A DNA stretch of 9,476 bases, from contig CAZOWW010000170.1 of the NCBI GenBank assembly GCA_964583765.1, positions 1 through 9,476 of the forward strand. Direction: 5' to 3'. Position numbers and translations under genes: made by a program. This document shows positions 1 to 5,981 of this stretch, piece by piece; the stretch's first letter is position 1; every line of letters begins with the position of its first letter. The notes under the pieces are model-generated. The model was not told where the DNA came from and searched no databases. It saw only the letters and a program-made list of their open reading frames with translations. This DNA comes from CAZOWW01 sp964583765 (GTDB lineage: Bacteria; Actinomycetota; Actinomycetes; Actinomycetales; Kineosporiaceae).

Positions 1-54
1 TCGGGACGAACCGGACTTCACCCGCCCAAATTCCAGTTCCGAAACAGGCCCTAG
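1..54. mobile_element. IS end (partial) plus CTAG target-like site, left edge
   Basis: Positions 1-54 are an exact reverse complement of 9423-9476. Identity stops at 55, immediately after CTAG (51-54). The inward tip of the element reads GGCCTGTTTCGGAAC on the opposite strand, directly next to CTAG. A GGCCTGTTTCGG-type tip beside a YTAR tetranucleotide fits IS5-group transposons, which are known to duplicate YTAR targets. No transposase is in the window, so family assignment is tentative. The rest of the element would lie to the left of base 1. Confidence 0.55.
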
Positions 55-178
55 CGCCCCGTTCGCGGACCGGGCTCGGAAGGATCTCTGCGGATCCCAG
101 CTCCTCGGGCGTGCCACTGTGGTGAGCGAGACTGTCACTGCGGTGAGGACACCGGAGTTTGTCGCGGCACTGGTCACT

Positions 179-745
179 TCACGAGTCAGCCGAGAGCAGC
201 TGCGCGCGGATCAAGGTCACGGCTTGCGCAAGTCGGCCTCGCAGGTAGGTGTGCTGCCTCCTGGTCCATCGAGGCCGGTACTCCTCCAGGCCCGCGAGCC
301 AGGGCACGTTCGCGATCGTCAGCTTCTCGAAGCAGACGTCGGCCAGCCGGCCTCCGTCCGACCAGCGTGCGCCCACGGCGACGGACAGATCCCCGGCGAG
401 GTTCCAGGCACCCAGGCCCGCCACCACATCCAGCGCCAGCCGCCGTCCCTGCAGCCACGCCACCAGCGGCCGCACGTCCAGTGTGGACGGCTCCCCGTCG
501 CCGGCCGCCCAGCCCCGGGCACTCACGTCTTCCCGGCACAGGTCCGTACTGGGCCACACCAACGCCTGCCCGCCTGCGGCCGCGACCACGTCGACACCAC
601 GCTCGTCGGGTCCCCACCACAGGACACCCCGAACCTCCGGCAGCACCACGGTGATCTCGAACCCCTCCACCGGATGCACCACCGCAGGAAACCCGTCCAT
701 GTCCACCATGGTGACGAGGGCGGCGCCGCTGACCGGTGTCAACAC
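179..745 (-). CDS. Hypothetical protein, 188 aa
   Basis: This is the only convincing minus-strand gene. Codon use is typical of the window (G/C third positions) and the product looks globular, with many Trp and acidic residues and no membrane segment or signal peptide. Recognisable stretches are VLWWGPDERGVDVV (about residues 40-53), ALVWPSTDLCREDV (about 61-74) and a basic C-terminal part EYRPRWTRRQHTYLRGR. I do not recognise the family. The start is uncertain: GTG at 745 gives 188 aa, while in-frame ATGs at 709 and 700 give slightly shorter products, and none has a clear Shine-Dalgarno. It is divergent from the gene at 999 across a ~250-base region that contains a hairpin. It has no copy in the second cassette, so it lies outside the duplication. 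No function is inferred. Confidence 0.6.
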   Translation of the reverse strand: MLTPVSGAALVTMVDMDGFPAVVHPVEGFEITVVLPEVRGVLWWGPDERGVDVVAAAGGQALVWPSTDLCREDVSARGWAAGDGEPSTLDVRPLVAWLQGRRLALDVVAGLGAWNLAGDLSVAVGARWSDGGRLADVCFEKLTIANVPWLAGLEEYRPRWTRRQHTYLRGRLAQAVTLIRAQLLSADS

Positions 746-801
746 GCGTCTGGGCTGTCAGCTTGAGCGGCCTCGGCGCCGGTTCGGCCGACAGCATGAC
801 C

Positions 802-846
802 GCGGATGGAAAGGGACCAAGCCAGGAGACAATCCCTTTGATCCGC
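802..846. promoter_or_regulatory. Imperfect inverted repeat in divergent intergenic region
   Basis: The left arm is GCGGAT-GG-AAAGGGA (802-816) and the right arm is TCCCTTT-G-ATCCGC (833-846). The 6-bp and 7-bp stems are separated by a small internal bulge, and the loop is 16 bases. It lies between the divergent genes starting at 745 (minus) and 999 (plus), so an operator or leader-hairpin role is possible. It is absent from the region upstream of the second cassette. No T-tract follows, so it is not a classical terminator. Confidence 0.35.
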
Positions 847-998
847 ACGGGCCGGCGCCATGGGGCGGATCGCGCCGACCGCCCTCGTCCACGCCCAGGC
901 ACGACATGTCGACGGTGGCCCGCGGCGGAGAATCGCTTCGCCGTCACCGCCCCGCACCGGAGAGGATGCAGCCACGGCATGTCGGCAGAGGAGAGGCC

Positions 999-1355
999 GT
1001 GAGCACGACCACCCTGTGGCGGCCGACGGGCCCGAAGGAACTGGAGCTCGTGAAGGTCTCCGGCTGGCGCCGCTGGCCGCCGCGGCTACCGGACCAGCCG
1101 ATCTTCTACCCCGTCCTGAACGAGGACTACGCGACGCGCATCGCCCGGGACTGGAACGTGCAGGCGAGTGGTAGCGGCTTCGTCACCCGGTTCGAGGTCC
1201 TGACGGCCTTCCTCGACAACTACCAGGTCCAACAGGCCGGTGGCCAGACCGTCCTGGAGTACTGGATCCCTGCCGAGGACCTGGAGGCGTTCAACGACGC
1301 CATCGTCGGGCCGATCGAAGTGGTCGCTGAGTTCCACCGCGAGCCAGGGCGCTGA
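999..1355 (+). CDS. Conserved hypothetical, 'ADP-ribosylation/crystallin J1'-type, copy A
   Basis: The product is 118 aa from GTG 999, preceded by the purine-rich AGAGGAGAGG a few bases upstream. It starts STTTLWRPTGPKELELV and contains PDQPIFYPVLNEDYATRIARDW, GSGFVTRFEV and a C-terminal YWIPAEDLEAFNDAIVGPIEV. I recognise the pattern as a small actinobacterial protein commonly labelled 'ADP-ribosylation/crystallin J1'. That label is inherited from automatic annotation: at this length there is no complete ADP-ribosylglycohydrolase domain, so I would not infer enzyme activity. There is no signal peptide or membrane segment, so it is likely cytosolic. Copy B (5171-5527) has the same length and 7 substitutions (residues 2, 20, 22, 55, 56, 83, 85), about 94% identity. 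A 450-base spacer separates it from the next gene, so an operon with the MNT gene is not obvious. Confidence 0.85.
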   Translation: MSTTTLWRPTGPKELELVKVSGWRRWPPRLPDQPIFYPVLNEDYATRIARDWNVQASGSGFVTRFEVLTAFLDNYQVQQAGGQTVLEYWIPAEDLEAFNDAIVGPIEVVAEFHREPGR

Positions 1356-1741
1356 TCAGCGGCCTCGCCCCACGTGGCCGTCACCGTCACCGCCGTCGAG
1401 GTGGGGACTCGGAGGGCCCGACCTGCCCGCCGACCAGATCCACGTCCTGTTCGAGGCCCACCGCCGACGGCGCCCGTTCCGGAATCGACCGCGAGTTGGT
1501 CGCCCTGCGCCGGCAGTTTGCCCTATTGGCCCGGCCTTGCTACCTGCGCCGCGGATGGACTACCTCAATGTCCTCCTGTGCAGCGTCCAGCAGCCTTCCG
1601 CGGAGGATCACCCATGGTGAGCCGGGCGGGTCGAGTGTCTCGCCCCGACGGAGTCGAACGACGAGAGTCCTTGCGGGCAAGGGCGCCAGCGCAACCCGAG
1701 CGGGCCGTCCGGCCTGGATGAGCCCACAGGTGCCCGCTGGA
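1356..1741 (+). other. Spacer between J1-like gene and MNT gene, copy A
   Basis: This stretch has no intact gene with good support. It is homologous to 5528-5917 of the second cassette but carries several small indels relative to it. Those indels break any continuous frame, which argues against a conserved intact protein. A possible decayed gene (1414-1620) is listed separately. Confidence 0.5.
1414..1620 (+). pseudogene. Possible decayed small gene, copy A
   Basis: One frame begins GPDLPADQIHVLFEAHRRRR (from 1414) and the same frame ends MDYLNVLLCSVQQPSAEDHPW before TGA 1618-1620. Between them the protein-like signal moves to another frame (SGIDRELVALRRQFALLAR, about 1478-1535), as expected after two compensating frameshifts. 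Copy B preserves the same two outer segments, but its Tyr codon of MDY is TAG (5734-5736). I do not recognise the family. The alternative is that this is simply non-coding GC-rich spacer with chance ORF character. Confidence 0.25.
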
Positions 1742-1788
1742 ATTCTCGGCACATGCCGACTATTCTCGTCACATGACGAGAATAGTCG
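1742..1788. promoter_or_regulatory. Operator-like palindrome with embedded -10, upstream of MNT gene A
   Basis: Positions 1757-1788 form a perfect palindrome with 15-bp arms (CGACTATTCTCGTCA and its complement) around a central CA. A related, weaker unit (ATTCTCGGCACATGCCGA) begins at 1742, so ATTCTCG recurs with 20-bp spacing, about two helical turns. TATTCT (1761-1766) inside the palindrome is a good -10 and would place the start site near 1773. The following gene encodes a winged-HTH protein, so autorepression by occlusion of the promoter is a reasonable inference. Confidence 0.6.
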
Positions 1789-1802
1789 TGATGGGGTACT
1801 GA
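1773..1802 (+). CDS. Possible leaderless 9-codon upstream ORF, copy A
   Basis: ATG 1773 lies 6 bases after the -10-like TATTCT and encodes MTRIVVMGY, ending TGA 1800-1802. It is in the same frame as the MNT gene, and only one codon (GGC) separates its stop from the MNT ATG at 1806. Copy B has an equivalent of the same length (MTWIVVRRR, 5949-5978). If the transcript starts at 1773, the main gene would be reached by reinitiation or coupling. It could equally be a chance reading of the operator. Confidence 0.25.
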   Translation: MTRIVVMGY

Positions 1803-1805
1803 GGC

Positions 1806-2492
1806 ATGGATCTGTCGAACCCGTTGGCGACGGTCACCCCGACCCTGGACGCCGCGGTGCTGCAGGCGTTGTCGGCGACGACAGGGATGTCCACTGGGGC
1901 CCACGTACACCGGATGGCCGGCGCGGGCAGCGCGGACGGCGTGCGCCGGGTGCTGGCTCGGCTGGTGCGGCAGGGGATCGTGCTGGCCGAGGAACACGCC
2001 CACGCCACGCTGTACCGGTTGAACCGGGACCATCTGGCGGCCGGTCCCATCCTGGAGCTCACCCGCATGCGTGCCCGGATCATGAATGAGATCACTGAAG
2101 TGATCGACGGCTGGTCGATCCCGCCTGTCCACGCGAGCTTGTTCGGATCGTTCGCCATAGGAGAGGCCGGGGAGGACAGCGACATCGACATCCTGCTTCT
2201 GACGCAGACCGAGACCGAGGCCTATGCGGCCGGTGATCCCGAGAGAGGCGACCCAGACACCGTGTGGCGAGGACAAGTCGCGCAGCTGACTTCTGACGTC
2301 CACCTGTGGACCGGGAACCATGCCCACATCGTCGAGGTCACCCCGCCGCAACTGGCAGCCATGCTCGAGGCGGATGACCCGCTGATCGCGTCCTGGCGGG
2401 CCGATCAGATCCATCTCACGGGGGAGCGGTTGCTCGAGGTGATGCGAACCGTGCGAGGGCGTACTGGCCTACCTGTCCGGGGGTTGCGGTGA
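1806..2492 (+). CDS. Winged-HTH / MNT-type nucleotidyltransferase (antitoxin-like), copy A
   Basis: The product is 228 aa. Residues ~10-85 resemble a MarR-like winged HTH: a helix around TGAHVHRMAG, recognition-like GVRRVLARLVRQGIV, and wing LAEEHAHATLYRLNRDH. Residues ~108-180 form a minimal nucleotidyltransferase core: GSF at 114-116, the D126-I-D128 carboxylate pair, and a plausible third acid at D164 (SDVHLWTGN). MNT proteins paired with HEPN toxins are known to neutralise them, in some cases by adenylylating the toxin. In this copy the usual Arg of GSFARG is Ile118 (GSFAIG), which may impair catalysis. ATG 1806 is the first start after an in-frame stop at 1800. Its stop overlaps the GTG of the downstream HEPN gene by 4 bases (GTGA), which is typical translational coupling. 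The operator-like palindrome upstream suggests autoregulation. Confidence 0.85.
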   Translation: MDLSNPLATVTPTLDAAVLQALSATTGMSTGAHVHRMAGAGSADGVRRVLARLVRQGIVLAEEHAHATLYRLNRDHLAAGPILELTRMRARIMNEITEVIDGWSIPPVHASLFGSFAIGEAGEDSDIDILLLTQTETEAYAAGDPERGDPDTVWRGQVAQLTSDVHLWTGNHAHIVEVTPPQLAAMLEADDPLIASWRADQIHLTGERLLEVMRTVRGRTGLPVRGLR

Positions 2493-2899
2493 ACCCTCGA
2501 CCTGAACCACGAACCGTGGCATGCACTCCGGCTCAGGCCCGCGCCCGGCTCGAGCAGGCACGTGCATTCATCGACGTCGCCGATCTCGTCCTGGAAGAAC
2601 CTGCCGCCTAGTCGGAAACCCACGTCGCGGTTGCTCTGGCGGTGCTGGCCGCGATCGCCGCCAGCGACGCGATCTGCGGGCGGCGCCTGGGCCGCTACGC
2701 ACGCGGACAGGATCACGCCCAGGCCGTGGCTCTGCTGGAGACGGTGGACCTGCCGGATTCCACCCTGCCCGCGAAGCTCCGTCGAGTACTTCAAGAGAAG
2801 GACAATGCGCACTACTCCCCGATGTTGATGTCCAAGACCGCGGCTCAGTCGCTCGTGAGGGCGGCGCGCTCTCTGGTCGACGCGGCAGCTGCGCTCTGA
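2489..2899 (+). pseudogene. HEPN-like toxin gene interrupted by amber at codon 41, copy A
   Basis: From GTG 2489 (overlapping the MNT stop) the frame runs 136 codons to TGA 2897-2899. One TAG interrupts it at 2609-2611 (codon 41), where copy B has CAG (Gln). There is no indel. After the stop it encodes ETHVAVALAVLAAIAASDAI, then CGRRLGRYARGQDH, with R69-x6-H76 (or R72-x3-H76) as the likely HEPN-type Arg/His signature, then a helical C-terminus ending VRAARSLVDAAAAL. HEPN proteins of this kind are all-helical RNases partnered with MNT antitoxins. The family call rests on gene order, size, helical character and the R...H pattern. As written it would give a 40-aa peptide, or a C-terminal piece by reinitiation (e.g. 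GTG 2642, codon 52) that would lack helix 1. It is most likely a disabled toxin. Confidence 0.7.
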
Positions 2900-2923
2900 C
2901 ACCGGACCAGGTGGAGACCGCGT

Positions 2924-2945
2924 CGTGGGACGGTTCGTGGGACGA
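2924..2945 (+). repeat. 22-base repeat, occurrence 1
   Basis: Two near-identical 11-mers lie in tandem; the first reads CGTGGGACGGT. The whole 22 bases recur exactly at 7101-7122 (the equivalent place in cassette B) and with one mismatch at 3150-3171, on the far side of the tRNA fragment. In one frame it reads WDGSWDE, reminiscent of the acidic Trp-rich tails of some actinobacterial tyrosine integrases. That link is speculative. Confidence 0.6.
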
Positions 2946-3066
2946 ACAGCAGCCCACCAGGGCAACCTGTGGAGCCTGAAGAAACGTCGCGCCGGCGCAA
3001 AGTGCGAGGCCAGGGCACTGGGGAAGGCCGGGATGAGGTAGGGGACCGCACTCCGGAGGAGGGAGC

Positions 3067-3091
3067 GCAGGTTCGAATCCTGCCGGGGGCG
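3067..3091 (+). pseudogene. tRNA 3' fragment (T arm plus acceptor strand)
   Basis: The T arm is complete: GCAGG (3067-3071), loop TTCGAAT (3072-3078) and CCTGC (3079-3083). It is followed by a 7-base acceptor strand CGGGGGC (3084-3090) and a discriminator-like G. The matching 5' acceptor strand (GCCCCCG) is not present in the ~85 bases upstream. A CTCCGGA stretch at the position of an anticodon loop hints at tRNA-Arg(CCG), but its stem does not pair. A tRNA 3' end without a 5' half is the usual trace of an integration (att) site. There is no intact tRNA here. Confidence 0.55.
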
Positions 3092-3504
3092 CCCCTCTGA
3101 CCTGCGAGTATCACAGCGTGTTCTCTGTCTGCGAGTCCCGAATGGCGATCGTGGAACGGTTCGTGGGACGACACGCCGACTGGTTTCGCTCCACGCCAGC
3201 GAGTTTCTGACCCTCGGCTTCGCGGTGATCAATGACTGGATCTTGGTGTGACCTGCATCGTTACCGGCGTTCCAGGCTTGGGGGAGGGGATTCGAGGTCG
3301 CTGTGCCGGGGCGGCCCTCGCTGGCTTCTCTGGTTGCGGGGGCTGGTCACAGTGAGCGATCCATGCAGGCCAGCGTCCCGATCGTCGGGGTGGGTGCCGT
3401 ATCTGCCCCACCCACGTCAAGGCGAGTGCGCCGCCCTGGGGCCGGAGCCGGCGGTCCTTCATGTCTGCGGAACTTGACCCTCTCCGGGAGTGATCCGGAT
3501 CGGC
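3092..3504. other. Gene-free stretch between tRNA fragment and DUF4419 gene
   Basis: I see no gene with support here. It contains the third 22-base repeat (3150-3171) near its left side and leads into the promoter-like element of the DUF4419 gene. Open frames crossing it on the minus strand owe their GRIRTC-type motifs to the antisense of the tRNA T arm and are not genes. Confidence 0.4.
3150..3171 (+). repeat. 22-base repeat, occurrence 2 (one mismatch)
   Basis: This copy matches 21 of the 22 bases of 2924-2945 and 7101-7122; the mismatch is A for G at 3154. Together with 2924-2945 it brackets the tRNA 3' fragment. This is consistent with a direct-repeat-bounded insertion or slipped duplication of roughly 226 bases. 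Confidence 0.55.
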
Positions 3505-3510
3505 TACGGT
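3505..3510 (+). promoter_or_regulatory. -10-like TACGGT for a leaderless DUF4419 transcript
   Basis: TACGGT fits the TANNNT actinobacterial -10 and ends 6 bases before GTG 3517, the spacing expected for a leaderless mRNA starting at the GTG. I do not see a convincing -35: TTGACC at 3474 is 25 bases away, which is too far. Confidence 0.4.
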
Positions 3511-3516
3511 CGGGGC

Positions 3517-5049
3517 GTGGTGACGTTCGCCGTGGATACGGTCGAGGCCGTGACGGACCGGTTGCCGGCCGTCTCGGTGGGGAGCTTGTCTCCGGATGCG
3601 CTGGTGGTGGGCGGGGATCCGGCCCGGCAGGTCCTCGTCCCGAACGGGGTGCATCCGCTGCTGAGCGCGGTGGGACGAGCCTTCGCGGACCACCGCCCGC
3701 TGGTGCTGTCCCCGGATGCCGTGTGGCTGACCATCGCGCAGGGCCTAGCTCAGCATGTCCGCCTGAACGCCGAGCAGTTGCGGTCGAGGTTGGTCGGTCA
3801 TGCCGGTCGCGAATGCCTGGAGGTGGCCCTGCTGGGGCCGATGCCGGACGACGCGGCGTCGTGGGAGCAGGTTGTCGCGCTGTCGGCACGGCAGCTCGCG
3901 GCTGAGGTCGAGGAGGCGGCCCTCTTCGTCTGCGACTTCTCCACCAGTACGCAGGTGGAACGGACTGCGTCCCAGGTGCTGTTGCTGGATGCGTATTCCC
4001 CGTACTTCACCTATTGGATGAAGCACGTCTGCGGGATCCCCACGATCACGCTCACCGGGACTGTGGCGGATTGGCAGAGGATTCGCGAACGTCTTGACCA
4101 ACTGCCCCGGTTCGGGCTGGACACTTGGCGAGCCTCACTCGTGCCCATCATCGACCAGTTCGTACGGGCGGCCTGCGGCGAGGCCGACGTGGCCTTCTGG
4201 CAACGCATCTACAACCCGGACGATGCCTACGGCGGGGCGATCATCACCGGCTGGGTCGTGCGCCTGTACCCCTACCTCCTCGATGTGGGGATGATCGACC
4301 GGCCGAATCCGATGCTCGACCTGCCCATTGACGAGCCGCGGAACCTCACGGATCCTGCAAGTCGTCGTCGGACGACCTATCGGGGCCCCGGGGTCCGTAG
4401 CGACGACATTCCCGCGACGCTCTCCCGTGTCGTCCTCAAGGTCAACGACCAGGTCAGTGGTGACAACCGGGCGGTTGCCCTGCACGCTGGCCTTCTGGCC
4501 GTCGCCCAGCGGACGGACGGGGCGCTGGAACCGGTCGCAGGCTGGCACCTGGCTCCGGCGATCCCGGACATCGACGACGTCGCCGACCGGCTGATCGACC
4601 GCGGACAGGTCAGCCCGCCTCCGCAGGAACCACCCCTGATCGACATGCTGCCCGCCGAAGCGATGGCCCTCTACCAGAGGATCGGCTCCGCCGCCGAGCT
4701 GTTCGATGGTGCCTGGCATCTCCTGCCGATCCCCGAACATCGGTATGTGTATGTCAGCGAGGACAACCGCACGGCTCTCGTTGGCATCGCGGCACTGGCC
4801 GACGGGCGCACCCTGGCCGCGGTCACTCGCGAAGGCAGCGTGGAGACGTCGCCCTGGGTTGTCTGCAAGATGATGCTTGGTGAGGATCCTGATGACGACT
4901 GGTTGTTGGCGGAGGATCCCGCTGCCGTTCCCGTCTACGGCCGCAGTCTGGCGATGATCCTCGACGTGGCACTGGAATCCGGGGGCGACATCGCTCCCCT
5001 GCAGACCGGCCACCTCGGTGAGCTCCCGTTGCGGTCAGGACCACGGTGA
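3517..5049 (+). CDS. DUF4419 family protein
   Basis: The product is 510 aa from GTG 3517. A DUF4419 domain spans about residues 45-345. Its recognisable blocks are HPLLSAVGRAFADHRPLVL then SPDAVWLTIAQGLAQHV (46-81), FVCDFSTST (137-145), GIPTITLTGTVADWQRI (173-189), FWQRIYNP (227-234) and YGGAIITGWVVRLYPYLLD (238-256). After a proline-rich linker (about 366-373) comes a second region (about 375-510) rich in Trp/Asp that I cannot assign. No signal peptide or membrane helix is seen, so it is likely cytosolic. DUF4419 has no established function that I know of. Start choice: GTG 3490 has only one base between GGGAG and the start, whereas 3517 sits 6 bases after TACGGT; GTG 3520 is also possible. 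It stands alone between the two cassettes, 121 bases upstream of the second J1-like gene, and has no duplicate in the window. Confidence 0.85.
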   Translation: MVTFAVDTVEAVTDRLPAVSVGSLSPDALVVGGDPARQVLVPNGVHPLLSAVGRAFADHRPLVLSPDAVWLTIAQGLAQHVRLNAEQLRSRLVGHAGRECLEVALLGPMPDDAASWEQVVALSARQLAAEVEEAALFVCDFSTSTQVERTASQVLLLDAYSPYFTYWMKHVCGIPTITLTGTVADWQRIRERLDQLPRFGLDTWRASLVPIIDQFVRAACGEADVAFWQRIYNPDDAYGGAIITGWVVRLYPYLLDVGMIDRPNPMLDLPIDEPRNLTDPASRRRTTYRGPGVRSDDIPATLSRVVLKVNDQVSGDNRAVALHAGLLAVAQRTDGALEPVAGWHLAPAIPDIDDVADRLIDRGQVSPPPQEPPLIDMLPAEAMALYQRIGSAAELFDGAWHLLPIPEHRYVYVSEDNRTALVGIAALADGRTLAAVTREGSVETSPWVVCKMMLGEDPDDDWLLAEDPAAVPVYGRSLAMILDVALESGGDIAPLQTGHLGELPLRSGPR

Positions 5050-5170
5050 ACCAGCTCGAAGGATCGAGGTGCCGTCGAGTTCCCAGACCACCCGAGAATC
5101 GTCTCGCCGCCGCGGGCTCGTCTCGGGCAGCATGAGCCGACGGGTTGACGGCAAGGACGGAGGCGGGGTC

Positions 5171-5527
5171 GTGCACACGACCACTCTGTGGCGGCCGACG
5201 GGACCGAAGGAACTGGAACTCGTGAAGGCCTCCAGTTGGCGCCGGTGGCCGCCGCGGCTGCCGGACCAGCCGATCTTCTACCCGGTCCTGAACGAGGACT
5301 ATGCCACGCGCATCGCCCGGGACTGGAACGTGACGGTGAGCGGCAGCGGCTTCGTCACCCGGTTCGAGGTGCTGACGGCCTTCCTCGACAACTACCAGGT
5401 CCAGCAGGCGGGTGGCCGGACCATCCTGGAGTACTGGATTCCGGCCGAGGACCTGGAGGCGTTCAACGACGCCATCGTCGGGCCGATCGAAGTGGTGGCC
5501 GAGTTCCACCGCGAGCCAGGGCGCTGA
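5171..5527 (+). CDS. Conserved hypothetical, 'ADP-ribosylation/crystallin J1'-type, copy B
   Basis: The product is 118 aa from GTG 5171, with a good GGAGG at 5159-5163, seven bases upstream. The sequence begins VHTTTLWRPTGPKELELV and keeps every block of copy A, including PIFYPVLNEDYATRIARDWN, TRFEVLTAFLDNYQVQQAGG and WIPAEDLEAFNDAIVGP. Differences from A are conservative or on likely surface positions (Gln55Thr, Ala56Val, Gln83Arg, Val85Ile and others). Retention of an open, equal-length frame in both copies suggests both are functional, in contrast to the adjacent HEPN genes. The family label does not establish activity. It follows the DUF4419 stop by 121 bases in the same direction; co-transcription is possible but unproven. 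Confidence 0.85.
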   Translation: MHTTTLWRPTGPKELELVKASSWRRWPPRLPDQPIFYPVLNEDYATRIARDWNVTVSGSGFVTRFEVLTAFLDNYQVQQAGGRTILEYWIPAEDLEAFNDAIVGPIEVVAEFHREPGR

Positions 5528-5917
5528 TCAGTGGCCTCGCCCCACGTGGTTGTCGCTGTCGCCGCCGTCGAGGTGAGGCCTCGGAGGGCCCCGACCTGCC
5601 CACGGATCAGATCCACGTCATGTTCGAGGCCCACCGCCGACGGCGCCCGTTCCGGGACCGACCCTGAGCTGGCCGCCCCGTGCCGGGCAGCTGGCCCTAT
5701 TGGCCGGCCTTGCTACCGGCGCCGCGGATGGACTAGCTCAATGCCCTCCTGCGCAGCATCCAGCAGCCTTCCGCAGAGGATCGCCCATGGTGGGCGGGGC
5801 AGGGTCGAATGCGCCGTCCCGGCAGAGTCGAGCGGTGGCTGTCCTTGGGGACAAGGTCGCCAGCGCAACCCGGGCGGCCCGTCCAGCAGGCGCGCGCCCA
5901 TCTGAGTGCCCGCTGGA
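5528..5917 (+). other. Spacer between J1-like gene and MNT gene, copy B
   Basis: This is homologous to 1356-1741 but with indels. No intact gene is supported, and continuous frames here do not correspond to frames in copy A. A possible decayed gene (5587-5796) is listed separately. Confidence 0.5.
5587..5796 (+). pseudogene. Possible decayed small gene, copy B
   Basis: GPDLPTDQIHVMFEAHRRRR (from 5587) and MD-stop-LNALLRSIQQPSAEDRPW (from 5728) lie in one frame, as in copy A. This copy has a TGA after RPFRDRP (5665-5667), and the Tyr codon of copy A is TAG here (5734-5736). Shared protein-like ends with different lesions suggest a dead gene inherited by both cassettes. Chance ORF character is the alternative. 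Confidence 0.25.
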
Positions 5918-5964
5918 ATTCTCGTCATGTGCCGACTATTCTCGTCACATGACGTGGATAGTCG
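5918..5964. promoter_or_regulatory. Operator-like palindrome (degenerate right arm) upstream of MNT gene B
   Basis: This is the same arrangement as 1742-1788. The left arm GACTATTCTCGTCA (5934-5947) is identical to copy A, while the right arm has two mismatches (5955 and 5957). The upstream unit at 5918 is also altered (ATTCTCGTCATGTGCCGA). The -10-like TATTCT (5937-5942) is intact. If this is the autoregulatory site, copy B should bind its repressor less well and be less tightly repressed. Confidence 0.5.
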
Positions 5965-5978
5965 TGAGGCGGCGCTGA
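5949..5978 (+). CDS. Possible leaderless 9-codon upstream ORF, copy B
   Basis: It encodes MTWIVVRRR and ends TGA 5976-5978, one codon before the MNT ATG at 5982. Length and position equal those in copy A although five of ten codons differ (counting the stop, which is shared). The support is positional only. Confidence 0.25.
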   Translation: MTWIVVRRR

Positions 5979-5981
5979 GGC

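Larger units (their letters stand above)
928..3015 (+). repeat. Segmental duplication, copy A (cassette A)
   Basis: This block aligns with 5094-7191 in direct orientation. The offset is 4172 for the first gene (999 to 5171) and exactly 4176 from the nucleotidyltransferase start through the HEPN stop and on to the shared CAAAGTGCGAGG (2998 and 7174). Homology includes the intergenic spacers, not just the coding regions. It fades upstream of GAGAATCG (928 and 5094) and downstream of about 3015 and 7191. The copies clearly differ, with roughly 88-94% protein identity where I counted, so this is not a very recent event or an assembly echo. Confidence 0.9.

Noticed and set aside
186..980. 264-aa minus-strand frame overlapping the 179-745 gene
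   Set aside because: It is Arg/Gly-rich shadow composition in another frame. The 179-745 frame has the better protein character.
1608..2414. Long minus-strand frames opposite both MNT genes (also 5925-6503)
   Set aside because: They mirror each other only because the plus-strand genes are duplicated. Codon bias and motifs support the plus strand.
2609..2611. Pyrrolysine or programmed recoding at the HEPN ambers
   Set aside because: The two copies have the amber at different codons, each CAG in the other copy. That fits point mutation better than a conserved recoding site, and no recoding element is visible.
3015..3092. Intact tRNA-Arg gene
   Set aside because: Only the T arm and 3' acceptor strand fold. 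The 5' acceptor strand, D arm and anticodon stem are missing or unpaired.
2405..3232. Minus-strand frame with motifs RQDSNLRS and GRIRTC-like
   Set aside because: These motifs are well-known artefacts from reading the antisense of a tRNA T arm (GGTTCGAATCC). The frame also runs opposite the HEPN gene.
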